Part shown: one piece after another, positions 43,751 to 54,645 of the stretch
How the letters are laid out: each line of letters opens with the position of its first letter
How positions within the stretch are numbered: the first letter of the stretch is position 1
Assembly (NCBI GenBank): GCA_963675135.1
Contig: OY776132.1
Location: 62,009,850-62,073,849, forward strand
DNA length: 64,000 nucleotides
Reading direction: 5' to 3'
Source: Galeopsis tetrahit
Taxonomy: Eukaryota > Streptophyta > Magnoliopsida > Lamiales > Lamiaceae
Notes under the pieces: generated by a model
What the model was told of the DNA's origin: nothing
Database searches by the model: none
Seen by the model: only the letters and a program-made list of their open reading frames with translations
Position numbers and translations under genes: made by a program

Positions 43751-45411
43751 CACTACAAAATATTGGTCAAAAGGCAACGGCAGGCGGGCCGATGCGATTT
43801 GGTAACGGCATTTAATGGCTGATGCGAAAAGGGGACGACAGTGGACCCCGATGCCATTTGGTAACGGCATTTAATGGCCGATGCAAAAAGGGGACGGCAG
43901 TGGGCCCCGATGCCATTTGGTAACGAGCCCCCCGATGCTAAATGGCAATGGCAGTGGGCCCCACTAAAAGTTTGCTTAAAATTAATTCAATATTAAACAT
44001 AACTAACAAATGTGAAACATTCACTAGTTTCGTGTACAAATTGGACATGGAATCCTAATTAACTCATCATACACGTAATTTTAATTCCACCCCATAATTT
44101 AAATAAGTGGGAAAATGAAAAGAAAAAAAAAGTTAAAAAAAATCACGCATAAGTCAATCAAAAATTTTGCACTCAGATTTGTGTACTATACGAACAAATT
44201 TATGTCTCGTTCCTCATTTGTGCTAATTTAATCAAATTGTTTGTAGATCGTAAACTAAAGTATAAATCGTCTTTTTTAATCGTAAGTTAAACCGTATTTA
44301 TAAAACCATTCGATTTGAAACCATAATTTTTCGATCGATTTTGTTCGAACCGAAATTTTGCTCATATTTTTCCTACACAATATGTAATAAACATGTAAAA
44401 TTCATTCTCAATAAATAAAAAAAAAAAAAAAAAATCTGCTTCTATAAATAATCCAGTATTTGTAAACTGGAGTAGTAATAGTATTAAATATAATTATAAA
44501 TAAAGTATATAATATATTTTATATATATAATATAAGTTCGATTTGATTTGATTTTTTCATTAATGAAAATTGACAATACTAAAAAAATCAATTCTCAAAA
44601 CTGAAAATTGAACCGTAAACTAAAAATCGAATTGTAAATAAAAAATTGAGCCATATGCATATTTAATGGTTTAATTTAATTCGAATTGGACTATCAGGGG
44701 TACCACGAGAAGAAAATGGAGAAGAAGACGGAGAAGAAGACGACGAAGATGAAGCTGAAGATGAAGATGAAGATGATGAAGATGAATGATGAATGATGTT
44801 GTTAATTGTTAGACAATGTTATCTAAATATTAATTGTTAGACAATGTTATCTAAATATTAATTCCTTAATTATATTCCTTATTTATATTTTAGTGTTAAT
44901 CGTTACGCCGAGGCCGTCGGGGGCGTCGCACAACGTTCATGATCGTAGCCAGGTTGAGGATCGGGATGATACTGAGGATGATGGTGGTGATGATGAGGAG
45001 TGATACATTTTTATATTACTTTGTTATGTGTGATGTTATTATATTACATTGACGTTGAAGATTAATTTTTATTTTAATTTTGTGTGTGATGTTATTTTAA
45101 TTGACGTGAACATGCTAATTTTGTGTTGGTGGCCTCGATACCTGGGTTCGAAACCCAAATTCGTCTTTTTTAAATGTTAATAAAAAGGCGACGGCAAAAA
45201 GGGGACGGGAGTGGTCCCGATGCCATTTGGGGACGGCAGTGGCCCCGATGCCAAAAGGTAACGGCAGTGGGCCCGTTGCCAAAAGGTAACGGCCACCTGC
45301 CGATGCCAAAAGGCAACGATTTTCCCCAAATCCGATGCCATTTAAATAGCATCGAGCATATTGGCATCGGCACACTGCCGTCCCCTTTGTCGTTGCCTTC
45401 ATCATTAGTGA
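43751..45411. mobile_element. Candidate CACTA-like element
   Basis: It begins CACTACAAAATATTGG and ends ATCATTAGTG. The subterminal arrays on both sides contain GGGGACGGCAGTGG, GGTAACGGCA and CCGATGCCA units in both orientations. The flanking triplets (ATT and AGG) do not match, so either the target duplication has decayed or the ends are misplaced. An acidic coding-like tail lies at 44880-45003. Confidence 0.55.
44700..45003 (+). pseudogene. Acidic coding-like remnant in the CACTA-like element
   Basis: A GAAGAAGACG/GATGAAGATGAA-rich stretch (44706-44790) and a frame ending at TGA 45001-45003 (VTPRPSGASHNVHDRS, then VEDRDDTEDDGGDDEE) are both strongly acidic. They could be the C terminus of an element protein split by AT-rich DNA. 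I do not recognise a family. Confidence 0.3.
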
Positions 45412-47009
45412 GGGCAGATCCGATACCTTCCCCGTCCCCATTTCCCCATTATTTTGTACTGATTACTAAATTCATTCCAATTATTTTCTATTTATCTCTC
45501 ATTTTTCAAAACAAATACAACATAAAATAAAAATTAAAAAATATTATAAAAATTTAATCAAATCTTCAAAAGTATATATATAAATTGAACTAGTTTTACG
45601 TGAAATATTTCATACATGCATTCCATCTCAATTACACTAAGTCAAAACCCTAATTTCATTTAGTTTAAAAGTTAAATTAAGACAATATATTTTAAAAAAT
45701 TTGCGGGTCATAAGCCCGGATCTGGGTTGTCCAAAAAATTTGCGAGTCGCAAACCGGTGATTTACTACATGACCAAAATATTGTTACTACAAGATCAAAA
45801 AATTACCAGCAAAAAATTTAATACTACATGTCAAAACATTCTGACAAATTCACCCAAAAAAATTAAGCGTCCAAAATATTTTTGGACATGAAGTAATACA
45901 CTTTTGACCTTGTAGTGATTAAATTTTGGTCTTGTAGTAACATTGTTTTAGTTATGTAGTAGCCGAATAAGTCAAAATTATTTTAGTAATTTTGCCAAAA
46001 AAAAAAAAGTGTCCAGAATATTTTTGGATTTGCAGTAATATACTTTTGTCCTTATAGTGACAAAATTTAGGTCGTAACACAGTTTTGATCATGTAGTAAG
46101 ATAATATTTGAGAGCGAAAATAAATATTTTAATTAAGGTTGACCGCGTTTGACACACGAATTTTGACCTAATTTATTTTAATTGGTCAATATTGCATGTA
46201 TGCAATATTGCATATATGGAATATTGCATATAAATTTCATTTTTTTTTTTGAGCAATTATTTAATTGTTTTTCAGTAATACAAAAAAACTAAATAAATTT
46301 TAAAAATATTTTAAAAATCAAATAAATATTAAAAAATATTTGAATGCAAAAATTAATTAAATCTAAAAATTTTTAAAAAAATCAAATAAAATTTATAAAA
46401 TAAATAAATTAAAAATATCAATTAATGATTCAATTTTTTTAACACTAAATAAAATAAAAATGAAATAAAAATCAGCTTGATCATAAATAAATATTTAATT
46501 AAAAAATTAAATAAAAATAAAATCTTATTTTTTATCGATTTTTTTAATTTAATTATTTTTGGATAATTTAATAAATATTTTTAATTTAATTATTTTTGAC
46601 GATATTTTTAATTATCATATTCTATTTAATTTTCTTAGATTTTTTTCAAAAAAATTAATTGATTTAGGTAGATTAATTATTTTTAAAGATATAGTTGATT
46701 TTTTAAAATACATTTAAATTTTAATTACAATTTTTTCATATTTCTTCAAATTATTTTTTTAATTACTTTCCTCTCTATGTAAGGGTTATTTAGTCATTTT
46801 ATGTATATTTATTTTGTATTTAAAATTATGGGGGTGTATGAAATGTTTTGGGGTGTTATTAGTCCCACCCTTAAATATTTAAATTTGAAAACATTCAAAA
46901 TTACTTATGCTCAAAATTCTAAATGATTATAATCACCTATAATTTCTTAAAAAAGAAACCCTTACGTCGCTTAGCTCTGAATATTAAACTCAGAATTAAA
47001 ATTATTTAA
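45412..47009. other. AT-rich DNA
   Basis: Contains short repeats about the words TTACTACA(T/A)GACCAAAA and TTTTTGGACTTG (45750-46100) in both orientations, then very AT-rich sequence with AAATAAATATT-like runs. No gene. Confidence 0.5.
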
Positions 47010-47011
47010 TA

Positions 47012-47289
47012 CTCCCTCCTCCCACAATAACTTTCACACTTTTTTTGTACGTCCACAATAACTTTCACACTCTTAAAATTGAAAACCTTTTATAAACTCC
47101 ACCCTTAGAATATCCTCAATTTTACACAAATGTCATTACTTTTTCTCCACACATACACAAAAGTCAACTCATTCTTTACTTTATACATAAAATTTTATAA
47201 AATTACCCTTCAAAACTCCACTCATTATTACACTTTCTTAATTTAGGTGTCCACCTAAATATGAAAGTTAATACGGGGGACGGAGGGAG
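47012..47289. mobile_element. Stowaway MITE, same family as 24094-24375
   Basis: The ends are CTCCCTCCTCCCACAATAAC and ACGGGGGACGGAGGGAG, flanked by TA (47010-47011, 47290-47291). The interior (CTCCACCCTTAGAATATCC, ACACATACACAAAAGTCAAC) is the reverse of the element at 24094. Confidence 0.88.
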
Positions 47290-47291
47290 TA

Positions 47292-48261
47292 TAAAAGATG
47301 ATTTTTTTTATTTTTTTTTGACGGGAAATATAAAAGATGAAGTTAATACTAGAGTATAACATAATTATGAACATTATACTACGAACACGGAATATTTATT
47401 ATCATTTTTTATTTTAATATGTATATTTTTCATATTCTTGTATTGAAGGCTATAAACATTCTGGATTATATGTCATAATTTTAATTTAATTCTAATATAA
47501 ATATTTAAAATTTAATTAGACAATTCAAGATATATTTAAATTACTTATAAAATCAAATTACTTGTTGTGTAATTACATACAAAAATTTGTCATAGTAAAA
47601 ATGTACCACAGTACCAGTATATAATTTATTCCATCAAAACCAGTATATAATTTATACCTTTATATTTGAGGAAGTCTATTATTTAATTCCATATAAATAC
47701 ATAACTTTTAGCGTCAATTTCAATTTAACCATCACCTTTAAAGTTATTATAAAAAAATCTCAACCTTTAAAGTTGTTTCAATTCGATACACATTTTTTTC
47801 TTGTTTATATTTAACACATAATATTATATGTATTATATTTTATTTTTTTTAATTTCAAATAAAATTACAAATCTTAAACATAATAAATAACAACTTTTAA
47901 AATTTCAATAACTATTTAATAAATACAAACAAATAAATTAAAAATTCTAGTCTTAGAATTTGGAAAATCGATGAAATCAATCAATTTTGAAATATATTAT
48001 CTTGTGTAATATTGCGTGGAATTAAAAAAAAAATTTAATATTACATAGAATTAAAAAATAATGTGTATAATATTATGTGGCATATATATATTCTTCTATG
48101 AACCATATCATCACTTGTTGAGCGAAAAAAAAAAAATGTAATTTATTATAATTTTAATGATCGTGATTAAATTGAGATTGAACTTTTAAAAATTATTCTT
48201 TCATTTTTTATTTTCTACCAATGAATTGATTAAAATTTATTGGTTTATTAGTATAATAATA
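47292..48261. other. AT-rich intergenic DNA
   Basis: About 970 bp with no frames, terminal repeats or RNA genes that I can support. Confidence 0.5.
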
Positions 48262-48516
48262 CAGAGGTACAGGGGCGGACCCAGAATAAGTAGACGGGCC
48301 AGCGGGACGGTGCGGGCCAAAACCGCAAAAGCCCGCCATTTGGCGGGGCGGGCCAGCCCGTTTGGCAAGCGGGCTGCCAAACCCCCAACCCAAAAATGGG
48401 CGGGCCGCGGATTTTGGCGGGCCAAGCCTTTTTTTTTTTTTTAATATTTATTAAATTCATCAATATAGTTCATCTAACAAAGTCAATTAAATTAAGTAGT
48501 TATATCATTCTACAAA

Positions 48517-49643
48517 GGGAAAATATCAATTTTGGTCACTCAGTTTTACCTCTTTTCATATTTGATCACCCACATTTAGTCACTATCAAAATTGGTCACC
48601 CAGTTATTATATTCTATCAAAATTGATCACTCTGTTAGTCAATAGTCAATCTGTCATTGACTAACGGATAAAGAGTTTTGAGCCGTGAAATTTCTCAAAA
48701 TCTAAGGCTAAAAAATTCTCATGCATCTTCCAGAACTAATCAAACAAACGCAGCAAAAATTATCAATATTTACATTATATTTATAATAGGTCAGAAGGAT
48801 TATAATGCATCTTCTAGAACGCGACTATGTTGTTGGTTTACTTTTTATTTTATAGATAATGAGAATTTTTTCTCATGCATCTTCTAAAACGTGATTCAAT
48901 CAACTTGTTGGTAGTAAAAAAAATTCAATAAGTTTTTAATAATTATTTAACTCAATTATGAATTTATTTTTGTTGGTTTACTTTTAATTAAACTCAAGAG
49001 ATAGAATGAAACTTTGTACTCTGGTTTTTTTTTTTACAATTTGTACTCTGTTTTTCAATTCTTGGTTTCATATTGAATTTGTATAATAATTGGAGATATA
49101 AACTTATTTCAATTCATTTCCCTATTTATAATTATTGGAGCATAATTTGTGGTGAAAATTATTTTTAAAGAATTTTCTAAAATTATCTATTCAAGAAAAT
49201 TTCATATAAACTTATTTTTCATTCTAAATATTTTTCTATTAAGATTTGCAGATTTCTTGAAATGTTAGTCAAACAATGTGCATTTAAAATTAATTGAAAT
49301 AAATTTTTATCTCCTGAATTTCTCATTTTCTAATTATCTATAATGCTTCTGCGTTTGTTTCATTAGTTCTGGAATATGCATGAGCGTTTGTTTCATTAGT
49401 TCTGGAATATGCATGAGCGTTTGTTTCATTAGTTCTGGAATATGCATGAGAATTTTTTAATCTTAAGTTTTGGGAAATTTAACGCTCAAAACTCTTTCTC
49501 CGTTAGTCAATGACAGATCGACTAACAGAGTGATCAATTTTGATAGAATATAATAATTGGGTGACCAATTTTGACAGTAACTAAATGTGGGTGACCAAAT
49601 ATGAAAAGAGGTAAAACTGGGTGACCAAAATTGATATTTTCTC
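48517..49643. mobile_element. MULE (1127 bp) with ~220-bp TIRs and TSD TTCTACAAA
   Basis: The arms GGGAAAATATCAATTTTGG and GAGAAAATATCAATTTTGG (read inward) extend for about 220 bp, through GTTAGTCAATGACAGAT-like and CATGCATCTTCCAGAAC-like sequence. The 9-bp duplication TTCTACAAA is perfect (48508-48516, 49644-49652). There is no coding capacity. Confidence 0.92.
49351..49449. repeat. Three perfect 33-bp tandem repeats
   Basis: Units start at 49351, 49384 and 49417 (GCGTTTGTTTCATTAGTTC...). They lie in the right TIR of the MULE; the left TIR has a single unit, so the expansion is local. Confidence 0.95.
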
Positions 49644-49652
49644 TTCTACAAA

Positions 49653-50280
49653 ATATTAAACATAATTCATAAACATAAATTAATTGAATTAATCAATTAA
49701 TTACAGATACTAACTTAGTGAGAATCTGAGATACACTGCTATTTTAATTATTAAATTTAGTATCTGTAAAATAAATGTTACAAGATGAATTAATGGTACC
49801 ATCCCTAAAGTATAATATAATTACAGATAATATCATAAATTCATAATTACAGTCTTTACAGATAATATCATAAATTCATAATTACAGTAACAGATAATAT
49901 CATAATACTCATAAAAATACAAAATAATTGAAAATACAATTTGACTTACTTAGAGTCTGAGACTGAGAGAGTGAGAGTATACAGATAATTTGAAGCTTGA
50001 GCGGCGCCGTGGAAGACTCGCAGTCGCAGCGCAGGAGGGGCGCAAGCGTCGCAGGTGGGCGCGTCGCGACTCACGGGCGACTCGCGTCGCAGGTGGACGG
50101 CGTCGCGGCTCAGGTCAGTGAAGACGCAGTGGAGAATGGAGATTGTGAGCAGATTTGGAAAAAAAGTAAAAAACGGCGTGTGTGAACTGAGCAGAATGAA
50201 AATGAATACCAGTGCTAGGGTTTACTTTTACTTTCATTTAATATTTTATTTATTTCAATTATTTAATATTAAAAAAAAAA
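49653..50280. other. Interior of the nested hAT element
   Basis: Contains three copies of ACAGATAATATCATAA (about 49825-49905) and a GC-rich patch at 50000-50115 (CGTCGCAGGTGGGCGCGTCG) similar in style to the GC blocks of the F1/F2 elements. No gene supported. Confidence 0.4.
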
Positions 50281-50453
50281 AAAGGGCGGGCCAGCCCGCC
50301 AAAAACCGTCCCGCCCCGCCAAAAACCGCTGCCCAAACGGGCCGAACCGCCTAGGCCCGCCTCCTGGCGGGCTTAGAAAATTTTGGCCCAACCCACCATT
50401 TTTAATGGCGGGGCGGGCTGGCCCAACGGGCTCAGCCCGTTTTGACGGCTCTA

Positions 50454-51083
50454 GGGGCCAACAGTAAAATTTTAAAATTATCAAATTTAAAAGATACACT
50501 AGCAATATATTATCATAAAATTTTTAGAATATAACATTAAACTTACAACCTGTGAAAAAAAAAAAATCATGTCACAAATATTATCTATACTTTCATATCG
50601 GTGGTCGTAAGTAATCTCGTTCACGTTCAAATGATTGAATGTTAAATATTTCATTAATTTCAACCCTAAAAATTTTTATAGGATAACTTTCATCTTTTAT
50701 CTATATATGATTTTGATTTAGATGCTTGTGTATTTTTTTTTTTTTTTAAAGAAAAATATATATTGCTCGTTGCTTTTTTGTCCTAGAAATAATTAAATAA
50801 TTGAAAAACTACACTAAATTTCACCTTCTAACTCTTAATCAACAATTAATTATATAATTCTTGTTTATGTTTGAACTTGAAAATAAATTCTATAAATTAA
50901 ATGCAAATTACAAATTAAATATTTGAAGAATAATTAAAATGCGTGATCATATTTAGAAGAAAATTAAAAAAGGACTTAGATAAATAAATAATGAAATGGA
51001 CTGAAAATAAATTTAGCAATTAGAAGATGAAATGGATTGGACTTAATTTTATTAATTTTGAGGGGGGCCAACAAACAAAATAA
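50454..51083. other. AT-rich interior of the 4-kb hAT element
   Basis: No gene, repeat or RNA recognised. Confidence 0.45.
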
Positions 51084-51085
51084 TA

Positions 51086-52228
51086 CTCCCTCCGTCCCAT
51101 AGGAATTTGCACACTTACCATATTTGGACGTCCCACAGGAATTTGCACACTCCCAAAATAGAAATTTTCTCCAAACATTCACCCTTTCATTATACACATA
51201 TTTACTCATATGCCATTACTTTATTAATTTAATTTAACAATAATTCTACCAAATTAACAACCCTAAACCCATTTAACAAATTAATTGAGCCCATTAACAA
51301 TAATCTTAAACCAAAACAAAACCCATCCATTCATTCCACCGCCTCACATTTCCCAACTCAGAATTCATCTCTCTCTCTCACTCAACTTCATCTTCCCCCT
51401 CCCTCCTCTCTCTCAACTTCCATCTCCCATCTCCTCCTGTAAAAAAAAAAAAAAAAAAACCCATCTCCTATCTTTTGATTCTGAGCTTTTCACACACACA
51501 CTCTCCATGTGAAATTGAAGAATCTTCGATTCTTCTCTCAATATCTGTCTGAAATTGTGTCTCTAAAGAACCCTAAATCGTGTCTCTTAAAAACCCTAAA
51601 TCGAAATTGCTTCAATGACATCTTCGTTTTTAGTCTGGATCGACTAATGTGTTGGATTCTATGTCGCCATCTCTCGATTCAGAGGCTGTGTCGACGGTTG
51701 TAGTGGCTACTTTGTCGTCGTCGCTCGATTCTGGAGTATGGTCGACTTTTTAGCCCGATCCCCTTTAGAGTCTCGATTTCTTGACGGTTAGATCCAATCC
51801 CCTTTTGCACGACGATTCGCCTCCTTTTGAAGCTATGATGCCAAATTCAAAAGATTAATTTCTTGAGGAAACTCAGATTGTGGAAATTAAAAAAAGGTAT
51901 TGTCCGTATTGAGTCTGTGATCTCGGATTGGTTCGATGCGATTTGGTGTTCGGGAGTTGCTCAAGTTACACTCTAATTCTTATTTTTAAGTCATTTTTTA
52001 TGATTATGATGAGGTTAGTTGCCCAGATTCTGGAGTAGTGTTTTTTTTGCTGGGATTGATAGATGGTTTGTTCATCCGAATTATTTAGTGTGAGTGTTTA
52101 TTTTATTAAACCTTTCTTAATCTCTCACTTGAATGACATCTATACCCTCTTGAAAAGTCAACAAAAAGCACCCTTTTCTTAAAATGAGTGTAGTCCCAGA
52201 GGTGCAAATTCCTCTGGGACAGAGGGAG
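51086..52228. mobile_element. Long Stowaway-type element (1143 bp) with gene-like cargo
   Basis: The ends are CTCCCTCCGTCCCATAGGAAT and its near-complement (ATTCCTCTGGGACAGAGGGAG), flanked by TA (51084-51085, 52229-52230). The middle (about 51290-52080) differs from a MITE: pyrimidine-rich leader-like DNA (CTCTCTCTCTCACTCAAC), CCCTAAATCGTGTCTC and TCGTCGTCGCTCGATTCTG. It looks like a captured 5' UTR/exon, but I recognise no protein. Confidence 0.7.
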
Positions 52229-52321
52229 TAATAAAAATATCAGTGATACACATATATAATATACTTCATGCCTAAAATTCAGGGGGCTCCCCATGAGCTT
52301 AGGTCCGCCCCTGCAGAGGTA

Positions 52322-53751
52322 ACAACAAGATTATTGCAATATACAGGTGATATCATTATAACCTTTGGGTCCAAAGTAACCTACCACCATCTTCTTTCAT
52401 TTATACTCCGTATATCATAAGTAACTTCCCTAAATAAGCAAAGATACTAAACTTTCCTTGAATGCTGCTTTTAAGGAATATAAGTAGTTATCATCAACCT
52501 AATTCATAAATACACCGATCATAGTACAACTAATTTGAGATTTCTGCACACCCACCAACCTTTTTTTAGGCGATATTAGTATTCATGTTTGAAAATGAGT
52601 CTTAATTATGTGCACATGCAGTTCCTATATCATTTTTCATGCCCCACTTCTTTTCTTCATTCTTACGTTTTAATTTTCAAAAACTGAGTAAGCAAAGTCC
52701 GAATTCGATTGCCCACCCCTAGTATTAAGCATGTATGACTCTAACTATGTTTTGGTCAATTTTGCAACTAAATGTGGTCGGTTAATTACAGTTGATTCAA
52801 TGAAAAGTTCAAAGTTGTCTATTTTTCATTTGTATTAGATTTCTTTTTTCTCATCTTTTAGTGGTGCCTGGTTTAAAATGATTATTGTCTTTGTTTTTCA
52901 TTTTGAATTTGAAGGTTTAAAGCTGACCATGTGAGCTATGAATTAGAATTATAAATAACATATTTTTTTATTATTTATTGTAGGAATTAAAAATAACGTA
53001 CCTTATCGATTCTAGTTATACCACGATTTCAGTTTCGTCAGTTCCGATTCCGAATCGAAAACCAGCAATTTGGAACCGATTGGGCAGGTGTAGTCTGTTA
53101 TATAACATTTGGTCTCATAATTCATCTAATGTCCAATTTTAGTCCCAAAAAATTAGCATTTTCGATTTAATCTTTTTATTTTTTAAATACTCATGAGAGA
53201 TATAAAATGACATTGTTTCAATTATTCGGCATTTTAGGGGCTTTTTTCTTTTTAAAATAGTAATTTAGGTACTATATCGAAAAAAGTTATTTTCTTTTTA
53301 AACCAAAAATTGAATTAAAAAAGTAAAGAACTTTTTAAACTCTTTAGGAGTGGATCAACAAAAATTTCATTAATTATTGTATTATAACAAAATAAACTAT
53401 ATATATTCAAAAAAAAAAATTAATTACAAGAGTTTACTCAGATATAAGTTTAGTTATAATGTCAACTAAATGTGAAAATTTTGTTAATTTATCTACTGAC
53501 CAATTTTAATCACGAAAAATTAAACCTTTTCAATTTAGTACAAAAATTATAAAAATTGTTCCTAAATTGCTGAAAACTTAAAGATGGCGTAAAACGATGC
53601 TATTTTCAATTTCCCGACAACTTTATGATAAAAAAAATTAGATAAATTTTAAAAAATTTGAGACTCAATAGAAAAAAAAAATTAAAACTAAATTAATATG
53701 TAAACAAGTTATTATGTGACAAAATAATAATAATAAATAAATAAAAAGATG
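52322..53751. other. AT-rich intergenic DNA before copia-3
   Basis: About 1.4 kb with no coding frame. A patch at 53020-53080 (TTTCAGTTTCGTCAG) resembles the sequence at 31790-31870. Nothing else supported. Confidence 0.5.
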
Positions 53752-54645
53752 TGTGAGTGTTATCTCATAATCTCAAAATCAGCACAGTAAACTACTGAGC
53801 TGATAGGATCAGATAAGATGACTTAGGCCTTATCAGATGAGTTGAAGGGTTTCAATCAGATGAGAAGGTGATGCTTAGAGTTCAGCACAGTTGGGATCAG
53901 CACAGTAAGATCAGCACAGTACTGGACTAAGATCAGTACTTCAGCAGACTGGACTAAGATCAGTACTTCAGCAGAGTGTACCAAGATCAGTACTTTAGCA
54001 GAGTAGATCAGCTCAGTACCAGATCAACACAGTACTTGGGTCAGCACAGTACCAGGTCAGCACAGTACTTGGGTCAGCACAGTACTTGGTCAGTGCAGTT
54101 AAGATCAGCACAGTATGAAGTCTATCAGCAGAGTTAGCTTTTGATCATCAGAGCAGAAGAGTTGGGTATCAGAACACTAAATATGGGCAAGTCTTCTGGT
54201 TCAAAGTTAGTTAGTTTAACTAATTGTTTTACAGTTACAACAACTTGAGGGCATAACTACCATTTCAGTTGGGCAATAACAGAGCACATGGGCAGTTACA
54301 AGCGGTTGATAACTACTCAAACAGTTCCTAACAGCAGCAACTACCTTTGGTCTTTATAAACTCTTGTTTGTGTACATTGTAAAGGTTGGATGCATTTGTA
54401 GTACGTTTTGTAATCTTTGAGTTGTGTGAGTTCACGAGTGAAGTGAGGAAATATCCTATTCCGAGTGAATGAGTGTGTAAACATTCTTTATCAATCAAAG
54501 AAGTACTACTCTGGTCCAGTGGATGTAGATCACATTGATCGAACCACTTAAATCCTTGTGTGCTGTTTGTCTCGTTGCTTACTTTTTGAATTACTATCCT
54601 AGAGCAGTTATTTCTTATATCTTCAAGTATTCTACTTGGTTGGAG
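53752..54645 (+). repeat. 5' LTR of copia-3
   Basis: It starts TGTGAGTGTTATCTC and is almost identical to the 3' LTR (56703-57552 plus 62789-62843). I see only a few differences: one A/G change in the tandem array, a one-base shift near GTTAGTTTA, and about a 10-base difference near AAGCGGTTG. A TATA box TATAAA is at 54355-54360. The right border is approximate because the PBS is missing; similarity between the two LTRs ends at GGTTGGAG. Confidence 0.85.
53840..54115 (+). repeat. Tandem array of GATCAGCACAGTA units in the copia-3 LTR
   Basis: More than ten short units (GATCAGCACAGTA, AGATCAGTACTTCAGCAG, GGTCAGCACAGTACTTG) are repeated in the U3 region about 240-510 bp before the TATA box. 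The same array is in the 3' LTR (about 56790-57066). Such arrays often act as transcription-factor binding clusters in copia LTRs. Confidence 0.8.

Larger units (their letters stand above)
43663..46870. mobile_element. MULE-like element (3.2 kb) containing a CACTA-like element
   Basis: It starts GGGTGGGGCTACTATTAACAC and ends GTGTTATTAGTCCCACCC, imperfect inverted repeats. The flanks CTAAATATT (43654-43662) and TTAAATATT (46871-46879) differ by one base, giving a 9-bp duplication. The interior holds a CACTA-like segment (43751-45411) and AT-rich DNA. No transposase is recognised. Confidence 0.65.
48291..50453. mobile_element. Nested hAT-like element of the GGGCGGGCC family
   Basis: The right end GCCCGTTTTGACGGCTCTA matches the ends of 31929-33179 and 40355-41206. 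The left end (TAGACGGGCCAGCGGG) is eroded. Subterminal GC-rich DNA (GGCGGGGCGGGCC) is present on both sides. No target duplication is evident. Confidence 0.6.
48270..52313. mobile_element. 4-kb hAT element with TSD CAGAGGTA, host to several nested elements
   Basis: The ends CAGGGGCGGACC and GGTCCGCCCCTG are perfect 12-bp inverted repeats. The 8-bp duplication CAGAGGTA is perfect (48262-48269, 52314-52321). Inside are a second hAT-like element (48291-50453), a MULE (48517-49643) and a long Stowaway (51086-52228). No transposase is recognised. The host sequence of this element itself may be under 1 kb. Confidence 0.92.

Noticed and set aside
43751..45411. CACTA call at full confidence
   Set aside because: Terminal motif and subterminal repeats fit, but the flanking triplets ATT and AGG differ, so it is kept only as a candidate.
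53880..54120. CRISPR-like array
   Set aside because: Repeats are short, irregular and without unique spacers, and they lie in a plant retrotransposon LTR.
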